NCBI RefSeq assembly: GCF_937997595.1
Contig: NZ_CALKTS010000279.1
Location: 1-23,635 of the forward strand
Length of the DNA: 23,635 bases
Source of the DNA: an uncultured Campylobacter sp.
Lineage (GTDB): Bacteria > Campylobacterota > Campylobacteria > Campylobacterales > Campylobacteraceae
Direction of reading: 5' to 3'
Position 1 is the first letter of the stretch. Each line of letters begins with the position of its first letter. The translations under genes were made by a program, and so were the position numbers. Shown piece by piece: positions 23,520-23,635 of the stretch. The notes beneath the pieces were generated by a model. That model was not told the origin of the DNA. It ran no database searches and saw only the letters and a list, made by a program, of their open reading frames with translations.

Positions 23520-23635
23520 ATGAGCTACTACATACAGTGTGGTTGCGGCAAAAAGCTTACGAAAAAGCCGATGAAATCTATAAGATGCCCAAGATGCGGC
23601 AGCGTGTATAAAAAACCAAAGAAATTTATACTCGC
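23520..23635 (+). CDS. Start of a small zinc-ribbon-like protein (runs off the window)
   Basis: The ATG at 23520 follows a strong GAAAGGGGGG ribosome site. The visible 38 residues begin MSYYIQCGCGKKL, then have CPRCGSVYKKPKKFIL. Cys-x-Cys followed 15 residues later by Cys-x2-Cys is a zinc-ribbon spacing, and the stretch is Lys-rich, which would suit nucleic-acid or ribosome contact. No family is recognised and the 3' end is outside the window. The frame is open to the last base. Confidence 0.6.
   Translation, partial: MSYYIQCGCGKKLTKKPMKSIRCPRCGSVYKKPKKFIL

Overview
The window looks like a chromosomal segment of a Campylobacterota species, most probably a Campylobacter of the higher-G+C group. 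The gene order rpmH-rnpA-yidD-yidC-jag-mnmE and the order glmU-coaBC-uppS both match what I recall of Campylobacter chromosomes. The DNA is full of AAATTT-type words embedded in G+C-richer sequence. The species itself is an inference. No tRNA, rRNA, CRISPR array, insertion sequence or phage gene was recognised.

Layout. (1) Bases 1-9009, minus strand: a lipooligosaccharide/lipopolysaccharide locus. In transcription order it encodes an LpxL/HtrB-type lipid A acyltransferase, an ELM1-family protein, a GT4 glycosyltransferase, a WaaL/Wzy-type ligase, a polysaccharide deacetylase, a second GT4, a second WaaL/Wzy-type protein, a CgeB-like glycosyltransferase, and the start of a second deacetylase cut by the window edge. 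Most junctions are ATGA or TGATG overlaps, so this reads as one translationally coupled operon. A very AT-rich stretch (about 1172-2600) covers the second ligase and the 3' end of its upstream neighbour and looks like an imported allele. (2) Bases 9069-14012, minus strand: the conserved rpmH-rnpA-yidD-yidC-jag-mnmE operon (ribosome, RNase P, membrane insertion, tRNA wobble modification). (3) Bases 14088-18944, minus strand: a tripartite efflux operon, macA-macB-outer membrane factor, with a small exported protein of unknown function coupled to its end. (4) 19009-19878, minus: an EamA-type transporter preceded by a perfect 9-bp inverted repeat. (5) 20029-23185, plus: glmU-coaBC-uppS, supplying UDP-GlcNAc, coenzyme A and undecaprenyl diphosphate. 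(6) 23186-23519: a gene-free stretch with semi-regular copies of the palindrome AAATTTTAAAATTT, then the start of a small zinc-ribbon-like gene.

The most unusual theme is a set of long low-complexity in-frame insertions inside otherwise normal enzymes. There is one of roughly 145 residues in the G domain of MnmE, two in the ELM1 protein, and one in a GT4 glycosyltransferase that contains a 30-bp tandem repeat. These inserts are rich in the same AAATTT words that make up the intergenic array at the right end. I suggest, as inference only, that an AAATTT-rich repeat that stays open in two of three frames has spread or expanded both between and inside genes. Other points worth checking are the mosaic ligase allele, a duplicated GT-ligase-deacetylase module, rnpA with no standard start codon at the expected place, and a CoaBC whose PAMN motif reads PAAN.
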